64,000 nt of DNA from an uncultured Clostridium sp. (GCA_900539185.1 UQBG01000012.1:1-64000), one strand, 5' to 3'; counted from the stretch's first letter, positions 26,697 to 36,188 are shown. Numbers and translations are program-made. Notes: a model not told the origin generated them from the sequence alone.

Positions 26697-27212
26697 TTAG
26701 TCAGCCAGAGGATCCTTCATATTAATTGCATTTTTTAGAGCTTCCTTTTCTTCCTCGGACAATGCAATGTAGGATTCTCCGTTTATAATTTCCTTTATAT
26801 AAGTATAACAACCTTCTCGGCTATGCATACAGTTGATAATGTAGCCACTGTTTCGATCTGTAAGCAATGCAAGGGCAAAGCTTAAAGTGCCACCCATTTC
26901 CTTAAAAGCGTCATACTTTACTATGCCCATCTTACTGTATGAGGAACGAAACTGACGTTTCAGATTCTTGATTTCCAATGCATGCTGCGTAGCAATTTGC
27001 TGCATAATATCCAGTTCGCCAAAACGCTCATATATAACCTGTTCCAGTTCGGCTCCATTCTTTCCTTTCATAAAAGCAGTGTATTTGGTATTCAGTGCTG
27101 TTACCTTCGTAAGTAATATAATAACCAGCACGATGAGCGCAATGACTAAAATCATAAGTGCGATAATGATATATCCGGGGTCAATTCCTATGGAATTAAA
27201 TATAGAACTCAT
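26697..27212 (-). CDS. DUF4446 family membrane-anchored protein
   Basis: 171 aa. One N-terminal hydrophobic segment (about 12-37) is followed by a helical region and a conserved compact part that includes RQFRSSYSKMGIVKYDAF, GGTLSFALALLTDRNSGY and the end LSEEEKEALKNA. These features fit DUF4446, which is often found directly after parB in Clostridia. The start follows GGAGGG, 11 bp after parB. Confidence 0.8.
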   Translation of the reverse strand: MSSIFNSIGIDPGYIIIALMILVIALIVLVIILLTKVTALNTKYTAFMKGKNGAELEQVIYERFGELDIMQQIATQHALEIKNLKRQFRSSYSKMGIVKYDAFKEMGGTLSFALALLTDRNSGYIINCMHSREGCYTYIKEIINGESYIALSEEEKEALKNAINMKDPLAD

Positions 27213-27223
27213 TGGTATCCCTC

Positions 27224-28165
27224 CTATTTATGTATTTCGTTTAGCTTGTCAATTAAGGATTCCAGTTCTTCGCTGGAGTAGTATTCGATTTCAATCTTTC
27301 CTTTTTCGTTGTTCTTTGCCTTTATGGAAACCTTGCTGCCCAGAACTTCCTTTAGATGTTCCTCCATATTGGTATAGAGATACTGGTGGTCAATAGCAGG
27401 TACTTCACGCTTTTCCTTTGGAGTAATCATAAGCTTCTTTACGAGAACTTCGGTCTGACGAACGCTCAGACTTTCATCGAACACCTTGCAGGCAATTTCA
27501 TACTGCAGATCCGGATCTTCGATGGTAAGGAGCGTACGAGCGTGACCGCTGCTTAGCTTGTCTTCAATCACCATTTCCTGAACCTTTGGACAAAGCTTGA
27601 GCAGTCGCATAGAATTCGTAATGGCAGTCCGGCTTTTGGATACCCGCTCTGCAACCTCATCTTGCTTAAGCGAAAACTCCTGAATGAGACGTTGATATGC
27701 CTGTGCTTCTTCAATCGGATTTAAGTTCTCACGTTGAATGTTTTCAATCAATGAAATCTCTACGATTTCCTGATTCGTATAATTGCGGATAATAACCGGA
27801 ACTTCCTTTAGACCAGCCAGACGGGCAGCCCTCCAGCGGCGTTCGCCGGCTATGATTTCATAGTAACCATTTTTCGGTGTTACAACGATTGGTTGAATAA
27901 TGCCAAATTCCTTAATGGAATCTGCCAGTTCCTGTAATGGATCTTCTTCAAAGTGCTTTCTGGGCTGTGCAGCATTCGGTTCAATTTCTGTTATTTTTAA
28001 GGTCTTTTCTACTTCCTTGACAACTTCTTTTACAACTTCTTTTGTAGCGGACTCAGTTCCGCTTTTCTTCTTAGAAGTCTGTCTTGGAGTTTTCAGTTCG
28101 TTATCATCTACTTCTGTTGGAATTAAGGAGGCTAAACCTCTTCCCAATCCTCGTTTCTGTGCCAT
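27224..28165 (-). CDS. parB: Chromosome partitioning protein ParB
   Basis: A CTP-dependent parS-binding clamp, 313 aa. The N-terminus KRGLGRGLASLIP binds ParA. A Lys/Glu/Thr-rich linker (about 25-60) follows. The ParB/Srx domain has AQPRKHFEEDPLQELADSIK, then GERRWRAARLAG and the helix-turn-helix KQDEVAERVSKSRTAITNSMRLL. The C-terminal dimerisation part ends ELESLIDKLNEI. The start is 5 bp after parA. Two parS sites lie just upstream of parA. Confidence 0.96.
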   Translation of the reverse strand: MAQKRGLGRGLASLIPTEVDDNELKTPRQTSKKKSGTESATKEVVKEVVKEVEKTLKITEIEPNAAQPRKHFEEDPLQELADSIKEFGIIQPIVVTPKNGYYEIIAGERRWRAARLAGLKEVPVIIRNYTNQEIVEISLIENIQRENLNPIEEAQAYQRLIQEFSLKQDEVAERVSKSRTAITNSMRLLKLCPKVQEMVIEDKLSSGHARTLLTIEDPDLQYEIACKVFDESLSVRQTEVLVKKLMITPKEKREVPAIDHQYLYTNMEEHLKEVLGSKVSIKAKNNEKGKIEIEYYSSEELESLIDKLNEIHK

Positions 28166-28169
28166 TTTG

Positions 28170-28937
28170 TCAACCTCCGATATTTGTAATTACTTCATCT
28201 GCCAGAAGTCGGTAGCTCTCAGCACCGGCAGATCTGGAATCATATAGGTTAATAGGAAGCCCATGACTCGGTGCTTCTGCTAATCGTACATTTCTTGGAA
28301 TAATCGTTTTATATATATTTTGTTTTAAGGTGTCTTTTACATTTTCCACTACCTGCAGGGAAAGGTTTGTACGAGAATCATACATGGTAAAGACTACCCC
28401 TTCTATAGTAAGATTTTTGTTCAATTTCTTTTGAATCAGTTCAATTGTATAAATCAACTGAGATAACCCATCCAATGCAAAAAATTCACATTGAATCGGA
28501 ACCAATACGGTATCAGCAGCTGTCATGGAGTTGACGGTTAATAGTCCTAAGGCCGGTGGACAGTCAATAATAATGAAGTCATATTTGTTCCGTAGTTTAT
28601 CCAGATTCTGTTTCAATATGTACTGCATATCCGGAACCCCGACAAATTCCACCTCTGCACCAGCCAATAATCGATTCGCCGGAATCAGATTCAAATCTGG
28701 TATAACATTAATCAGCATACATTCACCGATATTGCAGTTGTCACACATTACATCATAAATGGTGTATTTCAAATCATTTTTATCTACACCCAAACCGGTT
28801 GTTAGATTTCCCTGTGGATCCATATCAACAGCCAGTACCTTTAACCCCTTTTCAGCAATGCATGCTGCCAGATTGATAGCGGTAGTGGTTTTGCCGACAC
28901 CACCTTTTTGGTTTGCAATGGCAATAATTCTTCCCAT
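28170..28937 (-). CDS. parA: Chromosome partitioning ATPase ParA/Soj
   Basis: 255 aa with the deviant Walker A KGGVGKTT (10-17), DMDPQGN and the Walker B DFIIIDCPPALG. It works with ParB in origin segregation, and in Bacillus Soj also acts on DnaA. Strong AGGAGG before ATG. The parS sites lie 90-184 bp upstream. Confidence 0.96.
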   Translation of the reverse strand: MGRIIAIANQKGGVGKTTTAINLAACIAEKGLKVLAVDMDPQGNLTTGLGVDKNDLKYTIYDVMCDNCNIGECMLINVIPDLNLIPANRLLAGAEVEFVGVPDMQYILKQNLDKLRNKYDFIIIDCPPALGLLTVNSMTAADTVLVPIQCEFFALDGLSQLIYTIELIQKKLNKNLTIEGVVFTMYDSRTNLSLQVVENVKDTLKQNIYKTIIPRNVRLAEAPSHGLPINLYDSRSAGAESYRLLADEVITNIGG

Positions 28938-29026
28938 GTTGACGCCTCCTGCGTTCCATTATCTCTAGTCCTGTATTTCTTTCTTAGATAGTATAACATT
29001 AATGGAAGAATCAATCCATATAAAAA

Positions 29027-29042
29027 TGTTTCACGTGAAACA
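29027..29042. promoter_or_regulatory. parS: parS site 1
   Basis: An exact match to the 16-bp parS palindrome TGTTTCACGTGAAACA. Confidence 0.95.
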
Positions 29043-29105
29043 TTTTTTATGAAAAATATAAATGAATACAATGTACTGTATAATGTATGAATGAAAAACG
29101 ATGGA

Positions 29106-29121
29106 TGTTTCACGTGAAACA
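29106..29121. promoter_or_regulatory. parS: parS site 2
   Basis: A second exact TGTTTCACGTGAAACA, 79 bp from the first. Both sit in the 304-bp gap between parA and the deacylase gene. The rest of that gap is A/T-rich and holds no gene. Confidence 0.95.
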
Positions 29122-29241
29122 TTTTGTAATCTTCAAAAAATGTTTTTAAAACGTGAAAAGAGAAATATAAAATTATAGTAAGAACAAAAAAAGTATGATA
29201 CACTACATTCAAAAGAAATATAAGTGGAGAGGACAGAAAAA

Positions 29242-29802
29242 ATGGAACTTCAAAAGGGAAGACCACAGGATACAACCGGAAGACTGGAACGAGAAACTGC
29301 AGTATATGATCTGTTAGATAAACTGGGAATCTCATATATGAGAACGGATCATGAAGAAGCAAATACGATGGAAGCATGCAATGAGATCGATCAGATCTTA
29401 GAGGTAACGATCTGTAAGAATCTGTTTTTGTGCAATCGACAAGAAACAAATTTTTATCTGTTGATGATGCCGGGCGATAAGCCATTTAAAACAAAGGATT
29501 TGTCAGCACAGATCAATAGTGCAAGACTGTCATTTGCCAAGCCGGAATATATGGAAGAATATTTGCATATTCATCCCGGGGCAGTATCCATTATGGGACT
29601 TATGAATGATACAGAGAATCGAGTGCAGTTACTTATGGATCGGGAAATATATGAGAGTGAAAAGCTGGGATGCCATCCGTGTGTAAGTACCTCCAGCCTT
29701 CGAATAAAGACAAAGGATATACTGGATATTTATCTTCCGGCGGTTCATCATCAACCTATCGTAGTGAATCTTCCACGGCCGGAAATGAAAGAAAATGAAT
29801 AA
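29242..29802 (+). CDS. YbaK/ProX family aminoacyl-tRNA deacylase (PrdX-type)
   Basis: Predicted to hydrolyse misacylated tRNA such as alanyl-tRNA(Pro). The 186-aa protein has the family fold, with TDHEEANTMEACNEID, ICKNLFLCNR, LRFAK-like RLSFAKPEYM, HPGAVSIMGLMND and CHPCVSTSSLRI. I chose ATG 29242, preceded by GGAGAGG, over the GTG at 29224. It is followed 11 bp later by a HAD phosphatase. Confidence 0.88.
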   Translation: MELQKGRPQDTTGRLERETAVYDLLDKLGISYMRTDHEEANTMEACNEIDQILEVTICKNLFLCNRQETNFYLLMMPGDKPFKTKDLSAQINSARLSFAKPEYMEEYLHIHPGAVSIMGLMNDTENRVQLLMDREIYESEKLGCHPCVSTSSLRIKTKDILDIYLPAVHHQPIVVNLPRPEMKENE

Positions 29803-29813
29803 AGGAGAAACGA

Positions 29814-30467
29814 ATGAAAAAATATGAAGTAGTGCTGTTTGATCTGGACGGTACCCTGACAGATCCGGGGATTGGGATTACAAACTCAGTAGCATATGCA
29901 TTCGAGAAATATAATATTCACATAAAAGAACGAGCGGAGCTGTATCGGTTTATCGGTCCACCGTTAGTAGATTCGTTTCAAAACTTCTATGGTTTTTCTG
30001 ACGAGCAGGCGTTAGAAGCAGTCGAATATTACCGGGAGTATTATCAGGATAAGGGTATATTTGAAAACTATGTATATGATGGAATCCCTGACCTGCTGGA
30101 AACTTTGCGGGCGAGAGGAAAGCGATTAATCGTAGCAACATCCAAGCCGGAGGAATTTGCAAAGAGGATCATAAAGCACTATGATTTGGAAAAATACTTT
30201 TCTTATGTAGCCGGAGCAACAATGGACAATCAGACAAGAATAACCAAAGCAGCAGTGATCCGGTATGCATTGGATACCTGCCAGATCGAACAGACTGAAA
30301 AGGTAGTCATGGTGGGGGATCGGAAGCATGATGTACTGGGAGCGGCACAATGGGGAATCGATACGATCGGAGTTCTATATGGATATGGAGATCGAGAGGA
30401 ACTGGAAGCTGCCGGAGCACGCTATATTGCAGATACGGTCGAGCAGATTGCAGGGATCATACAGTAA
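29814..30467 (+). CDS. HAD-family phosphatase (phosphoglycolate phosphatase-like)
   Basis: 217 aa. Motif I is FDLDGTLTDPG (9-19), motif II is ATSKP, and motif III is the Lys in RITKA followed by VGDRKHDVLGA. A four-helix cap lies at about 20-85. The sequence resembles Gph/PgpB-type enzymes. The substrate is uncertain. It shares a transcript with the deacylase. Confidence 0.85.
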   Translation: MKKYEVVLFDLDGTLTDPGIGITNSVAYAFEKYNIHIKERAELYRFIGPPLVDSFQNFYGFSDEQALEAVEYYREYYQDKGIFENYVYDGIPDLLETLRARGKRLIVATSKPEEFAKRIIKHYDLEKYFSYVAGATMDNQTRITKAAVIRYALDTCQIEQTEKVVMVGDRKHDVLGAAQWGIDTIGVLYGYGDREELEAAGARYIADTVEQIAGIIQ

Positions 30468-30469
30468 AA

Positions 30470-30529
30470 CGCTAAACGGAGAAGCACTAAACAGAGAAAC
30501 ACTAAACAGAGAAACACTAAACAGAGAAA
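30470..30529. repeat. Four 15-bp tandem repeats after the HAD gene
   Basis: Units are CGCTAAACGGAGAAG, then three identical CACTAAACAGAGAAA. They begin 3 bp after the HAD stop codon and end at a terminator hairpin. There is no spacer, so it is not a CRISPR array. Confidence 0.9.
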
Positions 30530-30534
30530 CGAAA

Positions 30535-30595
30535 AAGCCGGAATATGGGTGATTACGCCTTCAATGAAAGGAAGACAGCATCCATATTCCGGCTT
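30535..30595 (-). terminator. Terminator after argS
   Basis: Stem AAGCCGGAATATGG/CCATATTCCGGCTT with a loop of about 33 nt. On the minus strand it is followed by TTTTTCGTTT. It can also stop the HAD transcript, though its rightward T-run is poor. Confidence 0.7.
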
Positions 30596-30620
30596 GTATA
30601 ATTGGTGTTGCAGTATAGTA

Positions 30621-32315
30621 TTACATCTGCTCCGGACAGTTGATACCTAGCAGAGCCAATGCATCCCGTAAGGTCTTACGTGTGACAGCCACTAGCTTTA
30701 AACGGGCATTGCGGATATCTTCCTCCGGTACATTGATACGGTTTGCAGTATAGAACCGATTGAAGGACTGTGCAACATCAATAGCAAAACGAGAGATCAT
30801 AAACGGCTCATACTTATCGGCAGCATCTGCCACTGCCTTTGGAAACTTGTTGATCGCCTTCAATAGTTCCATAGAGTCCAGGTCAGTTAATACGGAGTAG
30901 TCAATCTCCTTTGTTTCATCAAAGTCGGGAACCGCACGTAACAGGCTGCTACAACGAGCATAGGTATACTGAACATATGGACCGGTTTCTCCATCGAAGT
31001 TCAGAATCTTGTCCCATTTGAAAGAAACATCTTTGATTCGCTGGTTGAACAGGTCATTAAAGATGATAGCACCGACACCAACCATCTTTGCTACTTCATC
31101 TTTATTCTCCAGATTTGGATTCTTTTCAGCGATAATCTCCTTAACCTTGGAAATGGCTTCTAATAAGATGTCTTCTGCATAAATAATATTTCCGCTTCGG
31201 GTAGACAGCTTGGCACCTTCCAGACTGACCAGACCATAAGGAATGTGAATCAACTGGTCAGCAGCCCATTCGTTTCCTAAAAGCTCTACAACTTTGAATA
31301 CCTGAGCAAAGTGCAAACGCTGTTCCTGGCCGGTAACATAGAGACACTTCACGAAGTTATAGGTTTCTTTCCGGTAGAAGATGGCAGCCAGATCACGGGT
31401 GGCATAGATAGAACCACCATCGGCTTTCTTTATAATGCAAGGAGCCATATCGTATTCGGATAGATCTACAATGTAAGCGCCTTCGCTTTCTTTTAATAAA
31501 TGTGCCTGTTCCAGACGATCAACAACCGCCTGTGTTTTATCACGGTAGAAGCTTTCGCCGTTGTAGGAATCAAATTCGACACCTAACAGTTTATAGATTC
31601 TGCGATATTCGATCAGGCTGATATCTTTAAACCACTGCCAGATCGACAGGGCTTCTTCATCTCCTTGCTCCATCTTTACAAACCAGGCACGAGCCTGTTC
31701 AATCAGAGTTTCGTCCTCATTTGCTTCTTCATGGAACTTTACATATAAGTCCATAAGTTCAGCAATTCCTTTTTCTTCAACGGCTTCCTTGGAACCCCAT
31801 TTCTTATAAGCAACGATCAGTTTACCGAACTGTGTTCCCCAGTCACCCAGATGATTGATCCGATGTACGGTGTAACCCAGCTTGCTATAGATCTTGGCAA
31901 GAGAATTACCGATGATAGTTGTACGCAGGTGGCCGACATGGAAGTTTTTTGCCACATTAGGAGAAGAGTAGTCAATACAAATATTCTGTCCGTTTCCGAT
32001 ATCAGAACCGCCAAAGTTGTCAGCAGAAGCAGCATTCAACATTGTCTTAACAAACAGATCCTTCTTAATATAGAAGTTACAGTATGCACCCTGTACCCGG
32101 ATCTCTTCTACGAAGTCCAAAGAGCCCAGAATGGCATTCTTCAGATCTTCGGCAATCAGGTTTGGAGCCTTGTGCATGGTTTTTGCCAGGCGGAAGCATG
32201 GAAATGCGTAATCACCTAATTCCGGCTTTGGAGGAACTTCAAGCAACCCCAGAATATCGGAGGCTGTTAATCCTTCTACATGTTGTGAAATAATGTTCGC
32301 TAATTGTTCTTTCAT
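30621..32315 (-). CDS. argS: Arginyl-tRNA synthetase
   Basis: A class I synthetase of 564 aa. It has the N-terminal Arg-S domain with PPKPELGDYAFPCF, the HIGH-type motif FHVGHLRTT, NHLGDWGTQFG, the KMSKS-type KLSTRSGN, and the anticodon-binding DALRVL-like tail. A longer frame to 32396 exists, but homology begins at ATG 32315, with AAAGGA 14 nt upstream. It lies 26 bp after the orphan ATPase gene. Confidence 0.97.
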   Translation of the reverse strand: MKEQLANIISQHVEGLTASDILGLLEVPPKPELGDYAFPCFRLAKTMHKAPNLIAEDLKNAILGSLDFVEEIRVQGAYCNFYIKKDLFVKTMLNAASADNFGGSDIGNGQNICIDYSSPNVAKNFHVGHLRTTIIGNSLAKIYSKLGYTVHRINHLGDWGTQFGKLIVAYKKWGSKEAVEEKGIAELMDLYVKFHEEANEDETLIEQARAWFVKMEQGDEEALSIWQWFKDISLIEYRRIYKLLGVEFDSYNGESFYRDKTQAVVDRLEQAHLLKESEGAYIVDLSEYDMAPCIIKKADGGSIYATRDLAAIFYRKETYNFVKCLYVTGQEQRLHFAQVFKVVELLGNEWAADQLIHIPYGLVSLEGAKLSTRSGNIIYAEDILLEAISKVKEIIAEKNPNLENKDEVAKMVGVGAIIFNDLFNQRIKDVSFKWDKILNFDGETGPYVQYTYARCSSLLRAVPDFDETKEIDYSVLTDLDSMELLKAINKFPKAVADAADKYEPFMISRFAIDVAQSFNRFYTANRINVPEEDIRNARLKLVAVTRKTLRDALALLGINCPEQM

Positions 32316-32341
32316 AATATATTGTATGTCCTTTCTGGTTC

Positions 32342-33622
32342 TTATTGCTGTGTAGCTGATGTATGACCGGGAGCGGAAGTCTCCGGCTCTGTACATATCG
32401 GGAATGAAAAACGGATATTGGTACCACTGATGATGTCACCGTCGATCTGAAGTTTTCCATCCAGTAAATGAACAATTTCATGGAGACGGTGAAGACCACT
32501 GTGCCAGGGACTGGCAGTCAGATAGTCGGAAGGGATGCCGGCCCCATTATCATTGATATAGACATCTACCATTCGAGCGTTAATGTATACTTTTACTAAT
32601 ACGCGGTTCGCGTTGGAATAGTAGAATATGTTATCCATAATCTCACGAAGCAGCTGCAAGAGTGTAATCGTGATGATAGGAAGAACGTGTAATTCATAGT
32701 CCGTGCAGTCAACAGAAGCATCGATGGAACACTCCGGATGTAGGGACTTATAATGCTGGATACAGTCATCAATCGCCAGCCAGATCGGAGGCTGCGTTGT
32801 GAGACTCTGATCTAGATCCTGTAAAATCATATCCATTGTATGCAGGAGTCTGGTATTGGTATCCTGCAGTTCCTGAAGCGTTAGTCTGGCTCTGGTAGGA
32901 TCTGACTGAATCAGCCATTTCAGAACCTCCAGCCTGTTCTGATTATTTTCCAGTCCCTGTTGAAGGGAACTGCGAAGTTGCTTTGCAGCCTGAGATTTAT
33001 CATACTGATTAAACATTAGAATCTGACAGGCATGGTAGGTAGAATCCTCTGTACTATCGGTAGCCGGAATAGTCAAATCCGATACTGTCTCTTCGGAAGG
33101 TGCTTCTGACTGAGGCAAGGACTGGTAAAGGGAAGCCAGACTCTGATTCGCAGCTTCCAGAGACTGAATATGTGTCCGAATTGTTGTTAAGTCCTGTTCC
33201 AGCTTCTGAATCCGTTTCGAGAGAGAAGTACGTACTTCCTGAAGCTCATCTAACTGTGCCTGAATGACCTGGCCTTTGCCCTGATTATCAGAGTTGACCG
33301 GGAGCGGCGAGAAAAAGTTCCGACGGGTATCCGACTGGAAAGAATAAATATTCTTTGTTTTTTCTAATTCCTCGATCTTAACATTCAGTTCGAAGAGTTC
33401 CGTCTTTAATGTCTGTATCTGCTCAGACTGTGTTACATAGACGGAGCGGAAATAGTTTAATAAGTCCCAGTTTGTGGCACGCAGAGTATTCAACTGATCG
33501 TCCATCGATAAATCAGGGGTATCGTTCGGAGCCTTGGCATTATCCGCAGAAGCTTCTTCGGTATGTGCCTCGGCAGCGAAAGCATTTAATTCATCAACGA
33601 TATTAAACTGCTTTTCATCCAT
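32342..33622 (-). CDS. Coiled-coil protein with GHKL (histidine-kinase type) ATPase domain
   Basis: 426 aa, soluble. Residues about 45-180 contain long heptad-like helices (LKTELFELNVKIEELEKTK). A helical dimerisation-like region follows (about 200-290). The C-terminal ATPase fold has the N-box-like EIMDNIFYYSNA, the G1-like DNGAGIPSDY and the G2-like GTNIRFSFP. I see no clear phospho-accepting His box, no membrane segment and no response regulator beside it. It may be a degenerate sensor kinase or an ATP-driven switch. It lies between dacA and argS on one strand. Confidence 0.7.
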   Translation of the reverse strand: MDEKQFNIVDELNAFAAEAHTEEASADNAKAPNDTPDLSMDDQLNTLRATNWDLLNYFRSVYVTQSEQIQTLKTELFELNVKIEELEKTKNIYSFQSDTRRNFFSPLPVNSDNQGKGQVIQAQLDELQEVRTSLSKRIQKLEQDLTTIRTHIQSLEAANQSLASLYQSLPQSEAPSEETVSDLTIPATDSTEDSTYHACQILMFNQYDKSQAAKQLRSSLQQGLENNQNRLEVLKWLIQSDPTRARLTLQELQDTNTRLLHTMDMILQDLDQSLTTQPPIWLAIDDCIQHYKSLHPECSIDASVDCTDYELHVLPIITITLLQLLREIMDNIFYYSNANRVLVKVYINARMVDVYINDNGAGIPSDYLTASPWHSGLHRLHEIVHLLDGKLQIDGDIISGTNIRFSFPICTEPETSAPGHTSATQQ

Positions 33623-33678
33623 AGTAATCCCTCCTTATCGAATCGTAGTATAACGCTCAAATAAACTATAATAAATGA

Positions 33679-35100
33679 TTAAAAATGCAGCTTGCTGTTC
33701 TTGGAACGACGCTTCAGATAACGGTAGCGTCGACTCTTGATCCGATACACAATGAAAAGAGCAAGCGTTACAAGAACAATACCGGAAATAGCGATAACAA
33801 GTGTCAGATTCACCCGACGCTTATGTTCCTCCGGTGTGGTTCCCCAACGTAATACTTCTCCATTTACAGTCATATCACTGTATATGATATCGGATTCTCC
33901 GATGACGGTTCCTTGATAAAGAACGGAAATCTTTCCGACTACGTTATTTTCTAATGTATCGTAATAAGTAGTTTCGGTGGTCAACTCTGACGGATCGGTA
34001 CTTCTGGGAACTAAAACTGCCAGATCATTATCAATCGAAAGATTCAAAGTGTCATGATCAAGTCCGTGATAGAAGTTTGTTAAAATCGGATCGGTCGCAG
34101 TCACGGTGTTCGGATTCAGATTTTGCAATGGATACATATAGGTATAGTTATCAAAGTAGTAGTTGTATAAAGCAATGGAATCATTGTAGCAGTTCGCAGC
34201 ACCATGACAGTCCATCATAACGCAGATCAGTTCCATTCCGTTTTTCTGAGCATAGGTAACCAGAGTATTCCGTGCCTGATCGGTAAAACCGGTTTTGCCA
34301 CCCTCCAACGGTTCATAGTAGTATCGGCTGGTAGGATAAAGCATTTTTAACTGATGCCAGAGATCCCGTGGCTCTTCGGTTAAATTCGTTGGTGGAATCT
34401 GGTGATAGGTTGTTTCATCTATCGTTCGGAATACCGGGTTCTGAATGGCTGCCTGTGTGATCAGAGCCATATCGTAAGGGGTTGTGTAATGATTATCATC
34501 GTGCAGGCCATTGGGATTTACAAAATGAGTGTCTTTACAACCCAGTTCTGCCGCCTTGGCATTCATCATATCCGCAAAGGCCTCTACGGAGCCGGCTACA
34601 TGTTCAGCCATACCGATGGATGCCTCATTGGCAGACTGCAACAGGATCGCATAAAAGCAGTCTTCTACAGAAATCTGTTCCCCTACATCCAGAGCGATAT
34701 GATTGCTGTCACGTTCAATGCCCCAGATTGCATTTTCCGAAAATGTGACGGTGTCGGTCATGGTTGTATGATCCAAAGCAACCAGGCAGGTCATGACCTT
34801 AGTGATACTGGCGGGATAGCACCGCCGATCCATATTTTTACCATAAAGAACCGCGCCGGTCTTTGCATCGATTACAATCGCAGCGTTTGCTACGATCGAA
34901 GGTGCACTCGGATCTGTAATATCTGCCGGTTCTTCGGTAGAAGTATCGCCGGCGGAATCAGAGGTGTCATCTGAGGAAGTATCCTGAGAAAGATCCTCTG
35001 CCATTGCAATGCGGGTACCTGCACCTGTCGAAATAATATAAGAAAAAGATAATAGACAGGCCAGAAAAAGAGTGGCTGTCTTCTTAAAAAAAGTCTTCAA
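33679..35100 (-). CDS. dacA: D-alanyl-D-alanine carboxypeptidase (DacA/PBP5 type)
   Basis: Trims the terminal D-Ala from peptidoglycan stem peptides outside the cell. The 473-aa protein has a signal peptide (1-34), then an Asp/Ser/Thr-rich spacer (35-67). The peptidase S11 domain has SITK (98-101), SAN (156-158) and KTG (269-271). A beta-rich domain follows, then a C-terminal membrane segment (about 430-455) with a basic tail. The start codon appears to be TTG, with GGAGG 6 nt upstream. Confidence 0.93.
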   Translation of the reverse strand: MKTFFKKTATLFLACLLSFSYIISTGAGTRIAMAEDLSQDTSSDDTSDSAGDTSTEEPADITDPSAPSIVANAAIVIDAKTGAVLYGKNMDRRCYPASITKVMTCLVALDHTTMTDTVTFSENAIWGIERDSNHIALDVGEQISVEDCFYAILLQSANEASIGMAEHVAGSVEAFADMMNAKAAELGCKDTHFVNPNGLHDDNHYTTPYDMALITQAAIQNPVFRTIDETTYHQIPPTNLTEEPRDLWHQLKMLYPTSRYYYEPLEGGKTGFTDQARNTLVTYAQKNGMELICVMMDCHGAANCYNDSIALYNYYFDNYTYMYPLQNLNPNTVTATDPILTNFYHGLDHDTLNLSIDNDLAVLVPRSTDPSELTTETTYYDTLENNVVGKISVLYQGTVIGESDIIYSDMTVNGEVLRWGTTPEEHKRRVNLTLVIAISGIVLVTLALFIVYRIKSRRYRYLKRRSKNSKLHF

Positions 35101-35263
35101 AATAGGCCTCCAAAAAACATAGTCATACTTATTAATATATTAGTATAGAAAGGCAAAATAGTCAATGAAAACTGGCGTTTGTTGACACTGGAAGAAGGGG
35201 CCGATATAATGAAAACAGCAGGAAGAAGACAGAAGAGACTTCCGGGCAGAAAGAGGATGTAAG

Positions 35264-35905
35264 ATGCGATTAAGAAATGTAAAAGGCTCAAGGGAAACAA
35301 TAGCGGCAAATGAGTATGTGATAAAGGAAGAAACACAGTATAAGGGAAAGTGGAAAGACATATTCGGAAATGATCATCCGATTCATATAGAGATCGGAAT
35401 GGGAAAGGGACAGTTTATCACAACGCTGGCGCAGCAGAATCCGGAAATTAATTATGTAGGGGTTGAAAAATATTCAAGTGTGCTGATCCGGGCGATTGCG
35501 AAGCAGGAGGAGCTGCAGCTGCCAAACCTTTATTTTATCCGTATGGAGGCAGAGTATATAGCAGATGTATTTGCACCGGATGAGGTAGAACGGATTTATT
35601 TGAACTTCTCGGATCCATGGCCAAAGGATCGGCATGCGAAGCGGCGGCTGACCTCGAAGGAATTTCTGGCAAGATATGATCAGATTCTGGTACCGGAAGG
35701 AGTCGTGATCTTTAAGACCGATAATCGCGATCTTTTTGACTTCTCTCTTGAGCAGGTGCCGGAGGCCGGATGGAAACTGGTAAACTATACATATGATCTC
35801 CATCATAGTGAGTATCTGGATGGAAATATTATGACGGAGTATGAAACGAAGTTTGTGGCAGAGGGAAAACCGATCGGCAGACTGGTAGCCGGAAGAGAAA
35901 AATAG
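35264..35905 (+). CDS. trmB: tRNA (guanine-N7-)-methyltransferase TrmB
   Basis: Makes m7G46 in tRNA. The 213-aa protein has the SAM motif IEIGMGKGQFI, the segment VGVEKYSSVLIRA and the catalytic NFSDPWPKDRHAKRRLTS. The start at 35264 follows AGAGGATG. Single gene with a terminator 75 bp downstream. Confidence 0.96.
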   Translation: MRLRNVKGSRETIAANEYVIKEETQYKGKWKDIFGNDHPIHIEIGMGKGQFITTLAQQNPEINYVGVEKYSSVLIRAIAKQEELQLPNLYFIRMEAEYIADVFAPDEVERIYLNFSDPWPKDRHAKRRLTSKEFLARYDQILVPEGVVIFKTDNRDLFDFSLEQVPEAGWKLVNYTYDLHHSEYLDGNIMTEYETKFVAEGKPIGRLVAGREK

Positions 35906-35979
35906 AAAGTCGGGCAAGTGAAATTCTGAATTTGATATAAATAGTGAAATTAAAAAGGAATACGTTTGAAGAAAAGGGG

Positions 35980-36016
35980 AAAACTACTGGTAGATCGTGA
36001 TTTACCGGTAGTTTTT
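35980..36016 (+). terminator. Terminator after trmB
   Basis: Stem AAAACTACTGGTA/TACCGGTAGTTTT with a 10-nt loop and a T-run. Confidence 0.75.
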
Positions 36017-36112
36017 CTACGATACGTTAGAATAAAAAACTATCAGAAAAACAGAGGTAAAAACGCAAATTGTCTAACTTTAACAAAATATTAAAAAAAA
36101 TCAAAAAAGTAC

Positions 36113-36141
36113 TTGCATTTTGAAAAATGCTGCGTTATAAT
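36113..36141 (+). promoter_or_regulatory. Promoter of tRNA-Lys
   Basis: TTGCAT (36113-36118) and TATAAT (36136-36141) are 17 bp apart, about 48 bp before the tRNA. Confidence 0.7.
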
Positions 36142-36188
36142 CATTCTTGCGTTGTGAGTGATGTAAACACAACGAAACAACAAAATAT

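Noticed and set aside
28841..29485. A 214-codon leftward frame over the parS region
   Set aside because: It runs through parA, both parS sites and the deacylase start, has no ribosome site and no plausible composition; a chance frame.
30470..30529. Possible CRISPR-like repeats
   Set aside because: Units are directly joined without spacers and there is no cas gene.
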